Below, piece by piece: positions 1-8,252 of a stretch of 64,000 bases of DNA (its first letter is position 1; the number at the start of each line of letters is the position of its first letter). Source of the DNA: an uncultured Spirochaetia bacterium (GTDB taxonomy: Bacteria > Spirochaetota > Spirochaetia > SZUA-6 > Bin103); contig CATQHW010000003.1 of the NCBI GenBank assembly GCA_958296075.1, positions 1 through 64,000 of the forward strand, in the 5' to 3' direction. The notes under the pieces were generated by a model that worked only from the letters and a program-made list of their open reading frames with translations, searched no databases and was not told the origin of the DNA. The translations under genes and the position numbers were made by a program.

Positions 1-850
1 GCCGGCAGCGTCTCCGCTCAGGAGTTTCAGCTCCCGGATCCGGAAGTGACCGAACTCGCGCCGGGCGTGCACCACATGTGGCTGGGCGGCGGCAGTACCC
101 TGATCGTCGTTGCCGGACAGGACGTTCTGATTACCGATCCCTACAACAACTTGGTTGCGGGACTCATCCAGGGGGTCGTCGCAAACCTCTACGGATAATC
201 CCGTTTCCCATATCGTCCTGACGCACGAGCATTACGATCACGTTGGGGGCACGGCGATGTTGTTCCCGGAGGCAACGGTGTACTGCCACGTGAACTGTCA
301 GCCGATCTTCGATCTTGCCGACCCCGCCATCACCGACGTTCCCGAAGTCGATGAGACCTTTACCGACTACAAGCGGATCGTCGTCGGCGACGGCGTCGTC
401 GTGGAACTGCACTATCTCGGTCCCGGCGACGGAGACGCCACCACCGTCGTCTACCTGCCGCAGCAGAAAGTCGTGGTCACGTCCGACATGTACGAGGACA
501 TGGCGATCTCCGACGCGGGAGTGGTCGATGACAAGAACTTTACCGGAACGCGCAAGATACTGAACACTATCGGCGAGTGGGATCTGGAGCACGCGGTAAA
601 CGCGCACTCGGCTTCCACCGATCCGCAGGTGCTCATGGCTAGCGCGCAGTACTTCAACGATCTCTACGATGCCGTACACGAAGCGCTGGTCGCGGCGCAG
701 GAGCAGGGCGGGCCGTTCGCGGGATATTCGTTGATGAATTCGCTCCCCGACTCTTTGGAGCTGGATCGGTACAGCGATTGGGGAGGGTACGACACCTCCT
801 TTTCGCGGCACGTGGAGCGGATGCTGCTGTCTATCTTCCATGGCGATTAG
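1..850 (+). pseudogene. MBL-fold metallo-hydrolase, 5'-truncated by window edge and frameshifted
   Basis: The first part is read in frame 1 from the window edge to a stop at 196-198 and gives a typical start of the fold (ELAPGVHHMWLGGGSTLIVV, then LITDPYNN). The rest lies in frame 2 and carries the zinc-binding motif THEHYDHVGG, then GDATTVVYLPQQKVVVTSDM, which resembles the later strands and the metal Asp region. Removing one G near 193-194 joins the two halves as NLY-DNPVSHIVLTHEHYDH, so a single-base insertion is the simplest explanation. The family hydrolyses varied ester, thioester or lactam substrates; the substrate is not predictable here. The start lies outside the window, so a signal peptide cannot be judged. 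It may be a sequencing error rather than a real lesion. Confidence 0.75.
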
Positions 851-899
851 GCTGCGCCGGCCGGCGCGAACGACACGCGTGACCGATAAGGAGGAATCC

Positions 900-1982
900 A
901 TGTCCAGATCGATAGCGAAGGTCGCGATCGCCCTGTCGGGCGTCGTCGTGGTGCTCGCCGCCATGACCGGGTGCGCAGGAGTGGGGCGGCGCATCGAGCC
1001 CGAGGACCTCACGGTGATGACGTACAACGTCTATGTCGGTGCGTCCCCGGACGCGATCTTGATGACGGATCCGATGCAAGTACCGCTGAGAGTCGCCGAG
1101 TTCTACCAGAACTACCAGGCGTCGAACTTTTCCGAACGCGCGGCGGTGATCGCCAAGACCGTAAAGGCATCGCGGCCGCACATCGTGGGGCTGCAAGAGA
1201 TCTCGCTGGTCCGCACGCAGGCCCCCGCGGATTCGCGGACCAATCCGGGTCCGAACGCCGAAACGATCGAATCCGACTTCCTCGAAGTGGTGATGGACGC
1301 ACTCCAGCGCGAAGAATTGAGCTACCGGATCGCCGGCAGGGTCGCCACCTTCGATCTCGAGATGCCGATGATAACTCCCACGGGAGGACTCATCGACATA
1401 CGCCTGACCGACCACGACGTGATTCTCGTTCGCAGTGACGTAACGGTAGATGCGGATGCGACCGCCGCGCAGTACCAGGCCAGACTGCCGGTCGCCCAGC
1501 TCGGCATCACGGTTCCTCGCGGCTACGTGGCCGTGGACGCCACCGTGGGCGGTGTGAAGTACCGGGTCGTAAACACGCATCTGGAGCATTTCGGGGAACC
1601 CATTCGCGCCGCCCAAGCGAACGAGCTGATAGCCAGCCTGAGCGCCGCGAAGTCACCGGTGATCCTGCTGGGGGACTTCAACACGGAGGCGACGGACGGC
1701 GCCGCGTACCAGGCGATCACCGGCGCCGGGTATAAGGACGCGTGGCAGGCGGACTCCGCAGGGAGCGGCTACACGTGCTGTCAGGCTGACGACCTGATGA
1801 ACCAGGCGAGTGAGTTGAACCGGCGGATCGACCTGATCTTCACCAAGGGCGTGAAGCTGCGGGAAGGCGCTGCGATACGCACGATGACGGTGGGCGACAC
1901 GGCGGCGGACCGGACCCCTTCCGGCTTGTGGCCGTCCGACCACGCGGGCGTGGTCGCCCACCTGCCGGTCGCGGCCGAGTAG
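900..1982 (+). CDS. Endonuclease/exonuclease/phosphatase-family lipoprotein
   Basis: This 360-residue protein belongs to the EEP (DNase I/sphingomyelinase-like) superfamily of Mg-dependent phosphodiesterases. Visible motifs are TYNVYVG near residue 41, VGLQEIS with the metal Glu at about 100, NTHLEHFG with His 227, LGDFN with Asp 259 and SDHAG with the catalytic His 348. The N-terminus has a hydrophobic segment ending in a lipobox (MTGC), so it is probably a lipid-anchored envelope protein. The ATG at 900 is chosen because AAGGAGG lies just upstream and the signal peptide begins there; an in-frame ATG at 840 would add a non-signal extension. The substrate (phospholipid, nucleic acid or inositol phosphate) cannot be told from sequence. 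It follows the MBL-fold gene by 49 nt and may share a transcript with it. Confidence 0.85.
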   Translation: MSRSIAKVAIALSGVVVVLAAMTGCAGVGRRIEPEDLTVMTYNVYVGASPDAILMTDPMQVPLRVAEFYQNYQASNFSERAAVIAKTVKASRPHIVGLQEISLVRTQAPADSRTNPGPNAETIESDFLEVVMDALQREELSYRIAGRVATFDLEMPMITPTGGLIDIRLTDHDVILVRSDVTVDADATAAQYQARLPVAQLGITVPRGYVAVDATVGGVKYRVVNTHLEHFGEPIRAAQANELIASLSAAKSPVILLGDFNTEATDGAAYQAITGAGYKDAWQADSAGSGYTCCQADDLMNQASELNRRIDLIFTKGVKLREGAAIRTMTVGDTAADRTPSGLWPSDHAGVVAHLPVAAE

Positions 1983-1998
1983 TTCGACCACCGATCCC

Positions 1999-2037
1999 GG
2001 AGGGAGGGTAGACGCCTCGCGGCGCTGCCCTCCTTCC
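1999..2037 (+). terminator. Hairpin terminator-like structure after the EEP gene
   Basis: Positions 1999-2011 and 2025-2037 are complementary over 13 bp with two G-T wobbles, enclosing a 13-nt loop. It begins 17 nt after the stop codon and precedes the next promoter. There is no clear T-tract, so it may be a weak or Rho-assisted terminator or an mRNA-protecting hairpin. Confidence 0.5.
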
Positions 2038-2090
2038 ACCCACGCTACTCCATTGCGACCCGGCCCCGACCGCACGCTTTGGCCGCCCGC

Positions 2091-2119
2091 TTGACAACCG
2101 TCACCGCGGATGTGATGGT
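2091..2119 (+). promoter_or_regulatory. Sigma-70-type promoter for the thi-men block
   Basis: There is a perfect TTGACA at 2091-2096. A 17-nt spacer leads to GATGGT at 2114-2119, preceded by TGT (extended -10 type). The expected start of transcription near 2126 falls just before the riboswitch. Found by eye; not tested. Confidence 0.5.
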
Positions 2120-2127
2120 ACCGGTCG

Positions 2128-2222
2128 AACCACGGGGAGCTCGGTAGCGCCGGGCTGAGAGGAGGGCGCAGCGGCCTTCGACTCGCACCACCTGATCCGG
2201 GTAATGCCGGCGGAGGGAGTTA
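2128..2222 (+). promoter_or_regulatory. TPP riboswitch (THI element)
   Basis: The conserved THI-box blocks occur in order: CGGGGAGCTCGG at 2132, CTGAGA at 2155-2160, then CACCTGATCCGGGTAATGCC from 2187 and CGGAGGGA near 2211-2218. These form the two ligand-sensing helices that bind the pyrimidine and the pyrophosphate of thiamine diphosphate. The element lies 52 nt before thiB, whose transporter imports thiamine. A small perfect hairpin (CGCGAT/ATCGCG, 2229-2246) and the AAGGAGG at 2261-2267 lie between it and the start codon. No T-rich terminator is seen, so translational control is more likely than attenuation. Confidence 0.93.
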
Positions 2223-2273
2223 TCTCTCACGCGATCGACCATCGCGGGACCCCAACGACGAAGGAGGTTTCGC

Positions 2274-3353
2274 ATGGATCGCACCGCGCTCGGCAGGCGC
2301 GCTCGCCTGCTCGCTACCCTGGCCCTCATCGCCGCGCCGCTTGCGACGTTCGCCGGCCCGGAGGCGGAAACGGCCGGCCTGCGGCGCACCGTCACGGTGA
2401 TGACGCACGACTCGTTCGCAGTCTCCGAGGAGGTCCTGGCGGCGTTCGAGGACCGGCACGGCGTCCGCGTCCGCATCCTGGAGGCCGGCGACACCGGCAC
2501 CGCCCTGAACAAGGCGATCCTGGCGCGCGGCAAGCCGCTGGCGGACGTCATCTACGGGATCGACAACACCTTCCTGAGCCGCGCCCTGGACGAGGATATC
2601 CTGGAGCCGTACCGCTCCTCGCTGCTGGCGGCCGTGCCGAAGGAATTCCAGATCGACCCCTCTTACCGGGCGCTGCCGGTCGACTACGGGGACGTCTGCC
2701 TGAACTACCACGTCGCCTCGTTCGGCGAGGACGGACCGCCGCCGCCGGAAGATCTGGAGGCTTTGATCGATCCCGCCTACCGCGGGCTCACGGTGGTGCA
2801 GAACCCGGCGACCTCCTCGCCCGGACTCGCCTTTCTGATGGCCACGGTGGCGCGCTACGGCGACCCCGGTTACCTGGACTACTGGCGGTCGCTGGTCGCC
2901 AACGACGTGCTGGTGGTCAACGACTGGGAGACCGCCTACTTCCAGGAGTTCACCGGCTCCGCCGGCCGGGGGCCCCGCCCGATCGTCGTTTCCTACGGCT
3001 CCAGCCCGCCGTTCGAGGTGCTGTACGCGGAGTCGCCGCCGGCCGAGCCTCCCACCGCGGCAGTCACCGGGCGGCTCTCCTGCTTCCGGCAGATCGAGTT
3101 CGCAGGCATCCTGGCCGGCGCCGAGAACCGCGACCTAGCCGAGCTGTGGATCGACTTCATGCTGTCGCTGCCGTTCCAGGAGGACCTGCCGCTCAACATG
3201 TTCGTGTTTCCGGTCAACCGCGACGCGGTCCTGCAGAAGGAGTTCGTGGATTTCCTGGCCGTCCCTGACGAGCCGGCCCTGCTCGATCCCGCCCTGATCG
3301 CCGCGAACCGGGAGCGCTGGATCCGGGAATGGACCGAAGCCGTGCTGCGCTGA
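2274..3353 (+). CDS. thiB: Thiamine ABC transporter, periplasmic substrate-binding protein
   Basis: This 359-residue extracellular solute-binding protein resembles ThiB/TbpA, which binds thiamine, TMP and TPP in the periplasm and hands them to ThiP. Residues 1-28 form a signal peptide (LLATLALIAAPLATFAGP). The mature part opens with TVMTHDSFAVSEEVLAAFE, and the family pattern ADVIYGIDNTFLSRALDE follows. AAGGAGG lies 6 nt before the ATG. The assignment rests on the family pattern, on the TPP riboswitch directly upstream and on the overlapping permease gene (thiP begins 25 nt before this stop). Confidence 0.92.
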   Translation: MDRTALGRRARLLATLALIAAPLATFAGPEAETAGLRRTVTVMTHDSFAVSEEVLAAFEDRHGVRVRILEAGDTGTALNKAILARGKPLADVIYGIDNTFLSRALDEDILEPYRSSLLAAVPKEFQIDPSYRALPVDYGDVCLNYHVASFGEDGPPPPEDLEALIDPAYRGLTVVQNPATSSPGLAFLMATVARYGDPGYLDYWRSLVANDVLVVNDWETAYFQEFTGSAGRGPRPIVVSYGSSPPFEVLYAESPPAEPPTAAVTGRLSCFRQIEFAGILAGAENRDLAELWIDFMLSLPFQEDLPLNMFVFPVNRDAVLQKEFVDFLAVPDEPALLDPALIAANRERWIREWTEAVLR

Positions 3354-4987
3354 CGCCGGCTCTGCTCTGGGCAGGGCCGCTCGCCTTCCTGGCGCTGTTC
3401 TACTTCTGGCCGCTGTCCCGCATCGCCGCGGTCAGCTTTGCCCGCGAGGCCGACGGCCTGCTGCGGGCGCTGACCGCGCCGGCCACCGGGCGCGTGATCC
3501 TCTTCACCGCCGGCCAGGCGGCGGCGTCCACGGCGCTGACGCTCCTCGTCGGGCTGCCGGGCGCCTATCTGCTGGCCCGGTACCGGTTCGCGGGCAAGGC
3601 GCTGTTCCGCGCGCTCACCGCGATACCGTTCGTGCTGCCGACCCTGGTGGTGGCGGCCGCCTTCGAAGCGCTGCTCGGCGCGCGGGGTTGGGTCAACGCG
3701 GCCCTGGAGGCGGCGGGGCTGCCGCCGTTGCGCTTCACGCGTACGCTCGGCGCCATCCTGATCGCGCACGTGTTCTACAACACGACGATCGTGCTGCGGT
3801 TGGTAGGCGACTACTGGTCGCGCATCGACCGCCGCCTGTGGGATGCGGCGCGCACCCTGGGCGCCGGGCCCGTGCAGCGCTGGCTGCGAGTCAGCCTGCC
3901 GCTGCTGGCGGCGCCGGTCGCGGCGGCGGCGGTGCTGATCTTCATCTTCTGCTTCACCTCCTTCGGGGTGGTCCTGATCCTGGGCGGTCCGCGCTTCGCC
4001 ACGATCGAGGTCGAGATCTACTACCAGACGATCAGCCTGTTCGATCTGCCGGTTGCCGCCTCGCTGGCGCTCGCGCAGATCGGCGTCACGCTGGTCCTGG
4101 GCATCGCCTACACGCGGCTGATGCGCCGGGTGAGCCGGCCGTTGCCGCTGCGCGCCCCACGCAGCAACGAGCGGCGCCTGACCGGCCGCGCGACGCGCTG
4201 CGCAGCGGCGGCCGTGCTGCTGGCCGTCACGGTCTTCCAGCTCGCGCCGCTGGCGGCGCTGGCCGCCCGCTCGGTCACCGGCGCGGAGGGCGTCACGCTG
4301 GCGTTCTATGGCGCGCTGGGCGCCGAAAGCCGGCAGGGCGCCTTTCACGGCAGCGCGCTGTCCGCCGTGCGCAATTCGCTGGCCTTCGCGGCGGCGGCTA
4401 CGGCGATCGCGCTGGCGGTCGGGACGCCGGCCGCCTGGGCGCTGGGCCGGCGCGGCGCGGCGCGATCCTCGCGGCTGTTCGACCCGCTGCTGATGCTGCC
4501 GCTCGGCACCTCGGCGGTGACCCTTGGGCTGGGCTTCATCGTCGCGTTGAACCGGCCGCCGCTCGACCTGCGGGCGTCGCCGCTGCTGATCCCGATCGCG
4601 CACGCTCTGGTCGCGCTGCCGTTCGTGGTGCGCAGCCTGGCGCCGGCGCTCGCCGCCGTGGAGCCGCGTCTGATCGATGCCGCGCGCGTGCTGGGCGCCG
4701 GCCGGGCGGCGGTGGCGCGCCGCGTGGAGCTGCCGATCGTCGCCCGCGCGATGGGGGTGGCGGCCGCGTTCGCCTTTTCGATCTCGCTCGGCGAGTTCGG
4801 GGCGACCGCGATCGTCGCGCGCGGCGACCTGCCGACCATCCCGCTCGCCATCTTCCGCCTGCTCGGCCGCCCCGGCGCCCTCAACCTCGGTCAGGGACTG
4901 GCCCTGGCCACCATCCTGATGCTGGTCACCGCGGTGGTGGTGACCGCCATCGAACGCCTGCGCGTGGCGCGCGTCAGCAGCTTCTGA
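3329..4987 (+). CDS. thiP: Thiamine ABC transporter permease
   Basis: This 552-residue inner-membrane protein has two fused permease halves, as in ThiP and iron transporters of the FbpB type, with about 12 hydrophobic segments. Each half has an EAA-type loop that docks on the ATPase: WDAARTLGAGPVQRWLRVSL in the first and IDAARVLGAGRAAVARRVEL in the second. The ATG at 3329 overlaps the end of thiB by 25 nt, which suggests translational coupling. The thiamine specificity is inferred from thiB and the riboswitch; the sequence alone would allow other small substrates. Confidence 0.9.
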   Translation: MDRSRAALTPALLWAGPLAFLALFYFWPLSRIAAVSFAREADGLLRALTAPATGRVILFTAGQAAASTALTLLVGLPGAYLLARYRFAGKALFRALTAIPFVLPTLVVAAAFEALLGARGWVNAALEAAGLPPLRFTRTLGAILIAHVFYNTTIVLRLVGDYWSRIDRRLWDAARTLGAGPVQRWLRVSLPLLAAPVAAAAVLIFIFCFTSFGVVLILGGPRFATIEVEIYYQTISLFDLPVAASLALAQIGVTLVLGIAYTRLMRRVSRPLPLRAPRSNERRLTGRATRCAAAAVLLAVTVFQLAPLAALAARSVTGAEGVTLAFYGALGAESRQGAFHGSALSAVRNSLAFAAAATAIALAVGTPAAWALGRRGAARSSRLFDPLLMLPLGTSAVTLGLGFIVALNRPPLDLRASPLLIPIAHALVALPFVVRSLAPALAAVEPRLIDAARVLGAGRAAVARRVELPIVARAMGVAAAFAFSISLGEFGATAIVARGDLPTIPLAIFRLLGRPGALNLGQGLALATILMLVTAVVVTAIERLRVARVSSF

Positions 4988-4997
4988 GATTCGCGCG

Positions 4998-6116
4998 ATG
5001 GTCGATCTGGAGGTGCGCGGCGTCAGCAAGCGCTATGGCGAGACGCTGGCGCTGGATCGGGTCGATCTGCGGGTGGAGCGCGGCGAGACGGTGGCGTTGC
5101 TCGGCCCGAGCGGCTGCGGCAAGAGCACGCTGCTGGCGGTGGTGGCCGGCCTGGAACCGCACGACGGGACGATCCGGTGGCGCGGTCGGGACTTGGCCGG
5201 CACGCCGCCGGAGTCGCGCCGGTTCGGGGTGGTGTTCCAGGACTACGCGCTGTTTCCGCACCTGAACGTCTTCGAGAACGTCGCGTTCGGCCTGCGCGTC
5301 CGCCGCACGCCGGCTGCCCGGCTGCGCGAGCGGGCGGCGGAGGTGCTCTCCCTGGTCGGTCTCGATCACCTGCGCAGCCGCGACGTCACCACGCTGTCCG
5401 GCGGCGAGCGCCAACGGGTGGCGCTGGCGCGCGCGCTGGCGCCCGAGCCGCGCCTGCTGATGCTCGACGAGCCGCTCGCCGCCCTCGACCGCAACCTGCG
5501 CGACCGGCTGGCGGAGGATCTGGGAGCGATCCTGAGCGAGCTCGACCTGCCGGCCATCTACGTCACCCACGACGTCGAAGAAGCGCTGGCGGTCGCCGAC
5601 CGCGTCGCGGTCATGGAGCCGCGCCGCATCGCCCGCACCGGCACGCCGGAGGCGATCTACCGCGAGCCCGGCAGCGAGTACGTAGCCCGGTTCCTGGGCC
5701 TGGACAACCTGGTTCCCGCCCGCTGGGAACGAGCCGGCGGACGTACGGTGCTGCGCACCAAGCTCGGCGCGTTGCCGGCGGACGCGCTGCCGCCCCCGGC
5801 CGGCGGCCAGGAGGCGGCGCTCCTGCTGCGGCCCAACGGCATCTCGATCCTCGAGCACGCCGCCGGCGGGCGGGCAGCGCCGGCTTCGAGCGCCGGCCGC
5901 TGGGTCTTGCACGGCGAGCTGACCGGCCGCTCGTTCCGCGGCGCGGCGCAGCGCGTACAGGTCACGGTGAGGGGCGTCGATCTGCGGTTCCGGGTCGCCG
6001 CCGATCAGACCCTGCCACCGCCCGGCTCGGCGGTGACCTGCACCATCGACCCGCGCCGCGGCGCGTGCCTGATCCCGCGGCGCCCGACCGGACCGATCAG
6101 TGAACGCCCCATTTAG
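4998..6116 (+). CDS. thiQ: Thiamine ABC transporter ATP-binding protein with C-terminal TOBE-like extension
   Basis: The ABC ATPase domain has Walker A GPSGCGKST (36-44), signature LSGGERQ (from 133), Walker B LLMLDEP (about 153-158) and a switch His in THDVEEAL. At 372 residues it is much longer than enterobacterial ThiQ (about 230). The last 130 residues look like the TOBE regulatory domain of PotA/CysA/FbpC-type ATPases. It follows thiP by 10 nt and drives import of thiamine from the cytoplasmic face. It could equally be named by its CysA/PotA subfamily; the thiamine role comes from context. Confidence 0.88.
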   Translation: MVDLEVRGVSKRYGETLALDRVDLRVERGETVALLGPSGCGKSTLLAVVAGLEPHDGTIRWRGRDLAGTPPESRRFGVVFQDYALFPHLNVFENVAFGLRVRRTPAARLRERAAEVLSLVGLDHLRSRDVTTLSGGERQRVALARALAPEPRLLMLDEPLAALDRNLRDRLAEDLGAILSELDLPAIYVTHDVEEALAVADRVAVMEPRRIARTGTPEAIYREPGSEYVARFLGLDNLVPARWERAGGRTVLRTKLGALPADALPPPAGGQEAALLLRPNGISILEHAAGGRAAPASSAGRWVLHGELTGRSFRGAAQRVQVTVRGVDLRFRVAADQTLPPPGSAVTCTIDPRRGACLIPRRPTGPISERPI

Positions 6117-6158
6117 AGGCGGTTGTCGGCATTCCCCGGCCACCCCATATTGGTCCGT

Positions 6159-6851
6159 ATGGTGCCCAGCGGCGACGTCGGGGCGATGTTCGACCGCATC
6201 GCGCCGACCTACGACCGCCTCAACCGGCTGCTGTCGTTGCGCGCCGACATCCGCTGGCGCGACTGCGTGGCCCGCGCGCTGGCCGCCCGCCGCGTCCGCA
6301 GCGTCCTGGACGTGGCCACTGGCACCGCCGACCTGCTGCTGGCGATCGACCGGCGCCTGCCCGGCCTGACCCGCGCGGTGGGAGTCGACGTGGCCCCGGA
6401 CATGCTCCGCATCGCCCGCGACAAGCTGGCGCGGGCCGGCTGCGCGGCGCAGGTCGCGCTGGGCGACGCCCATCGGCTGCCGTTCGCGGACCGCGCCTTC
6501 GATGCGGTCACGGTCGCCTTCGGCATCCGCAACGTGACCGACCGGCCGCGCGCCCTGGCCGAGATGCACCGCGTGCTCGGCGACGGCGGCACGCTGGCGG
6601 TCCTGGAGTTCTCGCTCCCCGAATCGCCGCGGCTGCGCGCGGCGTACCTGACCTATTTCCGCCACGTGCTGCCGGCGATCGGCCGGCTGGTATCCGGCGA
6701 CGCGCAGGCCTACCGCTATCTGAACGCCTCGGTCGAGGCGTTCCCCTCCGGACCGCGCTTCGCCGCCATGCTGCGGCGCGCCGGCTTCGCGGAGGTCGCA
6801 ATCCGGCGTCTCACCTTCGGGGTGACGATGCTCTATCTGGCGAGCAAGTGA
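6159..6851 (+). CDS. ubiE: Demethylmenaquinone methyltransferase (UbiE/MenG)
   Basis: This SAM-dependent methyltransferase carries out the last step of menaquinone synthesis. The family signature starts MFDRIAPTYDRLNRLLSL, followed by SAM motif I (DVATGTADLL), then FADRAFDAVTVAFGIRNVTD and the family C-terminal half RYLNASVEAFP. The ATG at 6159 gives 230 residues, close to the family length. A TTG at 6123 with AGAGG just upstream would add 12 residues and cannot be excluded. It begins the menaquinone run 42 nt after thiQ in the same direction. Confidence 0.9.
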   Translation: MVPSGDVGAMFDRIAPTYDRLNRLLSLRADIRWRDCVARALAARRVRSVLDVATGTADLLLAIDRRLPGLTRAVGVDVAPDMLRIARDKLARAGCAAQVALGDAHRLPFADRAFDAVTVAFGIRNVTDRPRALAEMHRVLGDGGTLAVLEFSLPESPRLRAAYLTYFRHVLPAIGRLVSGDAQAYRYLNASVEAFPSGPRFAAMLRRAGFAEVAIRRLTFGVTMLYLASK

Positions 6852-6885
6852 TGAGGCCTCCCCGCGCTATACTGCCGCCGACCGC

Positions 6886-8235
6886 ATGAGCGACGTCGCC
6901 TCTCCGCCCCTGCCGCGTACCGGCTCCGCCAACGGCCGCGCCGCCTCCAGCCACGACAAAGGCGGCATCTGCCGCGTCGAGATGGCCGCCGGCGTCGAGC
7001 CGCTGGCGTGGCTGGCCAGCCGCCCGGAACAGGAGCTCTGCTACTGGGCCGACCGCGATACTCAGGACGAGAGCGCCGCCGCCGGCGTCCTGATCGACGT
7101 CTCGGGCTCCACCGCGTCCGGGGCGGCGTCCTGGATGGAGCGCGTCACCGCTCACCTGGACGCCGCCGACCGGGGCGTCCGCTTCTACGGCGGCGCGCGC
7201 TTCGATCCGCCGGCGCCGCCGGCCCCCGAGTGGCGGGCGCTCGGCGCGTATCGGTTCGTGGTGCCCCGCTTCGAGGCGGTCAGGCGCGGCGGCCGCACGC
7301 TGCTCGCCTGCAACTTCCGGCCCTCGGAGCGCGACGGCCTGCCGGAGCTGCTGGCCGAGATGCGAAGGCCGCCGGCCGGCGTCCCCGGACCGGCGGCGCT
7401 GGCGCCGCTCCGCCTGCAACGCCGTACCGATACGCCGGACCGCTCAGGCTGGGAGGCGCTGGTGCGCACGGCGCTCCGGGCCATCGACGATCCCTCCGAC
7501 CCTCTGACCAAGGTGGTGGTGGCGCGCCGCACCGGCGCGACCGCGCCGGTGCCGATCACCCCGCCGGCGCTGCTGTCGGCGATGATTCGCGCCGACGATC
7601 GCTCGTTCCGCTTCCTGGTGCAGCCCCGGCCCGGTACCGCCTTCATCAGCGTCACCCCGGAACGACTGTTCTCCCTGCGCGGCCGCTCGGTGGAGACCGA
7701 GGCGATCGCCGGTACGCGGCGGCGCGGCTCCTCGGCGCAGGACGACCGGCGCCTGCGGAGCGAGCTGGCGGCGTCCGTCAAGGACCTGCTGGAGCACCGC
7801 ATCGTGCACGACGCGCTCGCCGGCGCGCTCGGCGGCCTCTGCACCCACACCACGACCGGCCCGACCGAGGTGCTGGCCCTGCCGGCCGTACAGCACCTGA
7901 TGAGCCGGCTTTCCGGCCGGTTGGCGCCCGGCGTGGGCGTAGCCGATCTGATCGACGCGATCCACCCCACGCCCGCGGTCGGCGGCGAGCCGGCCGATGC
8001 GGCGCGCCGCTTCCTGGCCCGGCACGAGCCATTCGACCGCGGCTGGTACGCCGCGCCGGTGGGCTGGATCGGTCAGGGCGAGGCGACCCTTGCGGTGGCG
8101 ATCCGCTCCGCGCTGATCGACGACGGGGCGGTATCGTTCTACACCGGTAACGGCGTGGTGACCGGCTCGACCCCCGACGCTGAGTGGGCGGAGCTGGAAG
8201 CGAAGGTGAGCGGCTACTTCGCATCCGGCGGCTGA
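6886..8235 (+). CDS. menF: Isochorismate synthase
   Basis: This 449-residue chorismate-using enzyme converts chorismate to isochorismate, the first committed step to menaquinone. Family motifs are present: TPERLFSLRGRSVETEAIAG (the latter part at 270-277), SVKDLLEHRIVHDAL, HPTPAVGG, GWYAAPVGWIG and YTGNGVVTGSTPDAEWAELE. The absence of an amidotransferase partner and the men neighbours favour isochorismate synthase over anthranilate or aminodeoxychorismate synthase. The N-terminal 40 residues are low complexity and poorly conserved in appearance. Confidence 0.93.
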   Translation: MSDVASPPLPRTGSANGRAASSHDKGGICRVEMAAGVEPLAWLASRPEQELCYWADRDTQDESAAAGVLIDVSGSTASGAASWMERVTAHLDAADRGVRFYGGARFDPPAPPAPEWRALGAYRFVVPRFEAVRRGGRTLLACNFRPSERDGLPELLAEMRRPPAGVPGPAALAPLRLQRRTDTPDRSGWEALVRTALRAIDDPSDPLTKVVVARRTGATAPVPITPPALLSAMIRADDRSFRFLVQPRPGTAFISVTPERLFSLRGRSVETEAIAGTRRRGSSAQDDRRLRSELAASVKDLLEHRIVHDALAGALGGLCTHTTTGPTEVLALPAVQHLMSRLSGRLAPGVGVADLIDAIHPTPAVGGEPADAARRFLARHEPFDRGWYAAPVGWIGQGEATLAVAIRSALIDDGAVSFYTGNGVVTGSTPDAEWAELEAKVSGYFASGG

Positions 8236-8252
8236 CCGCCACGACCGCGGCG

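Noticed and set aside
2993..5029. Long open frame on the minus strand (678 codons) across thiB/thiP
   Set aside because: It is antisense to clear transporter genes, is dominated by Arg/Gln/Gly from GC-rich antisense codons and has no recognisable domain.
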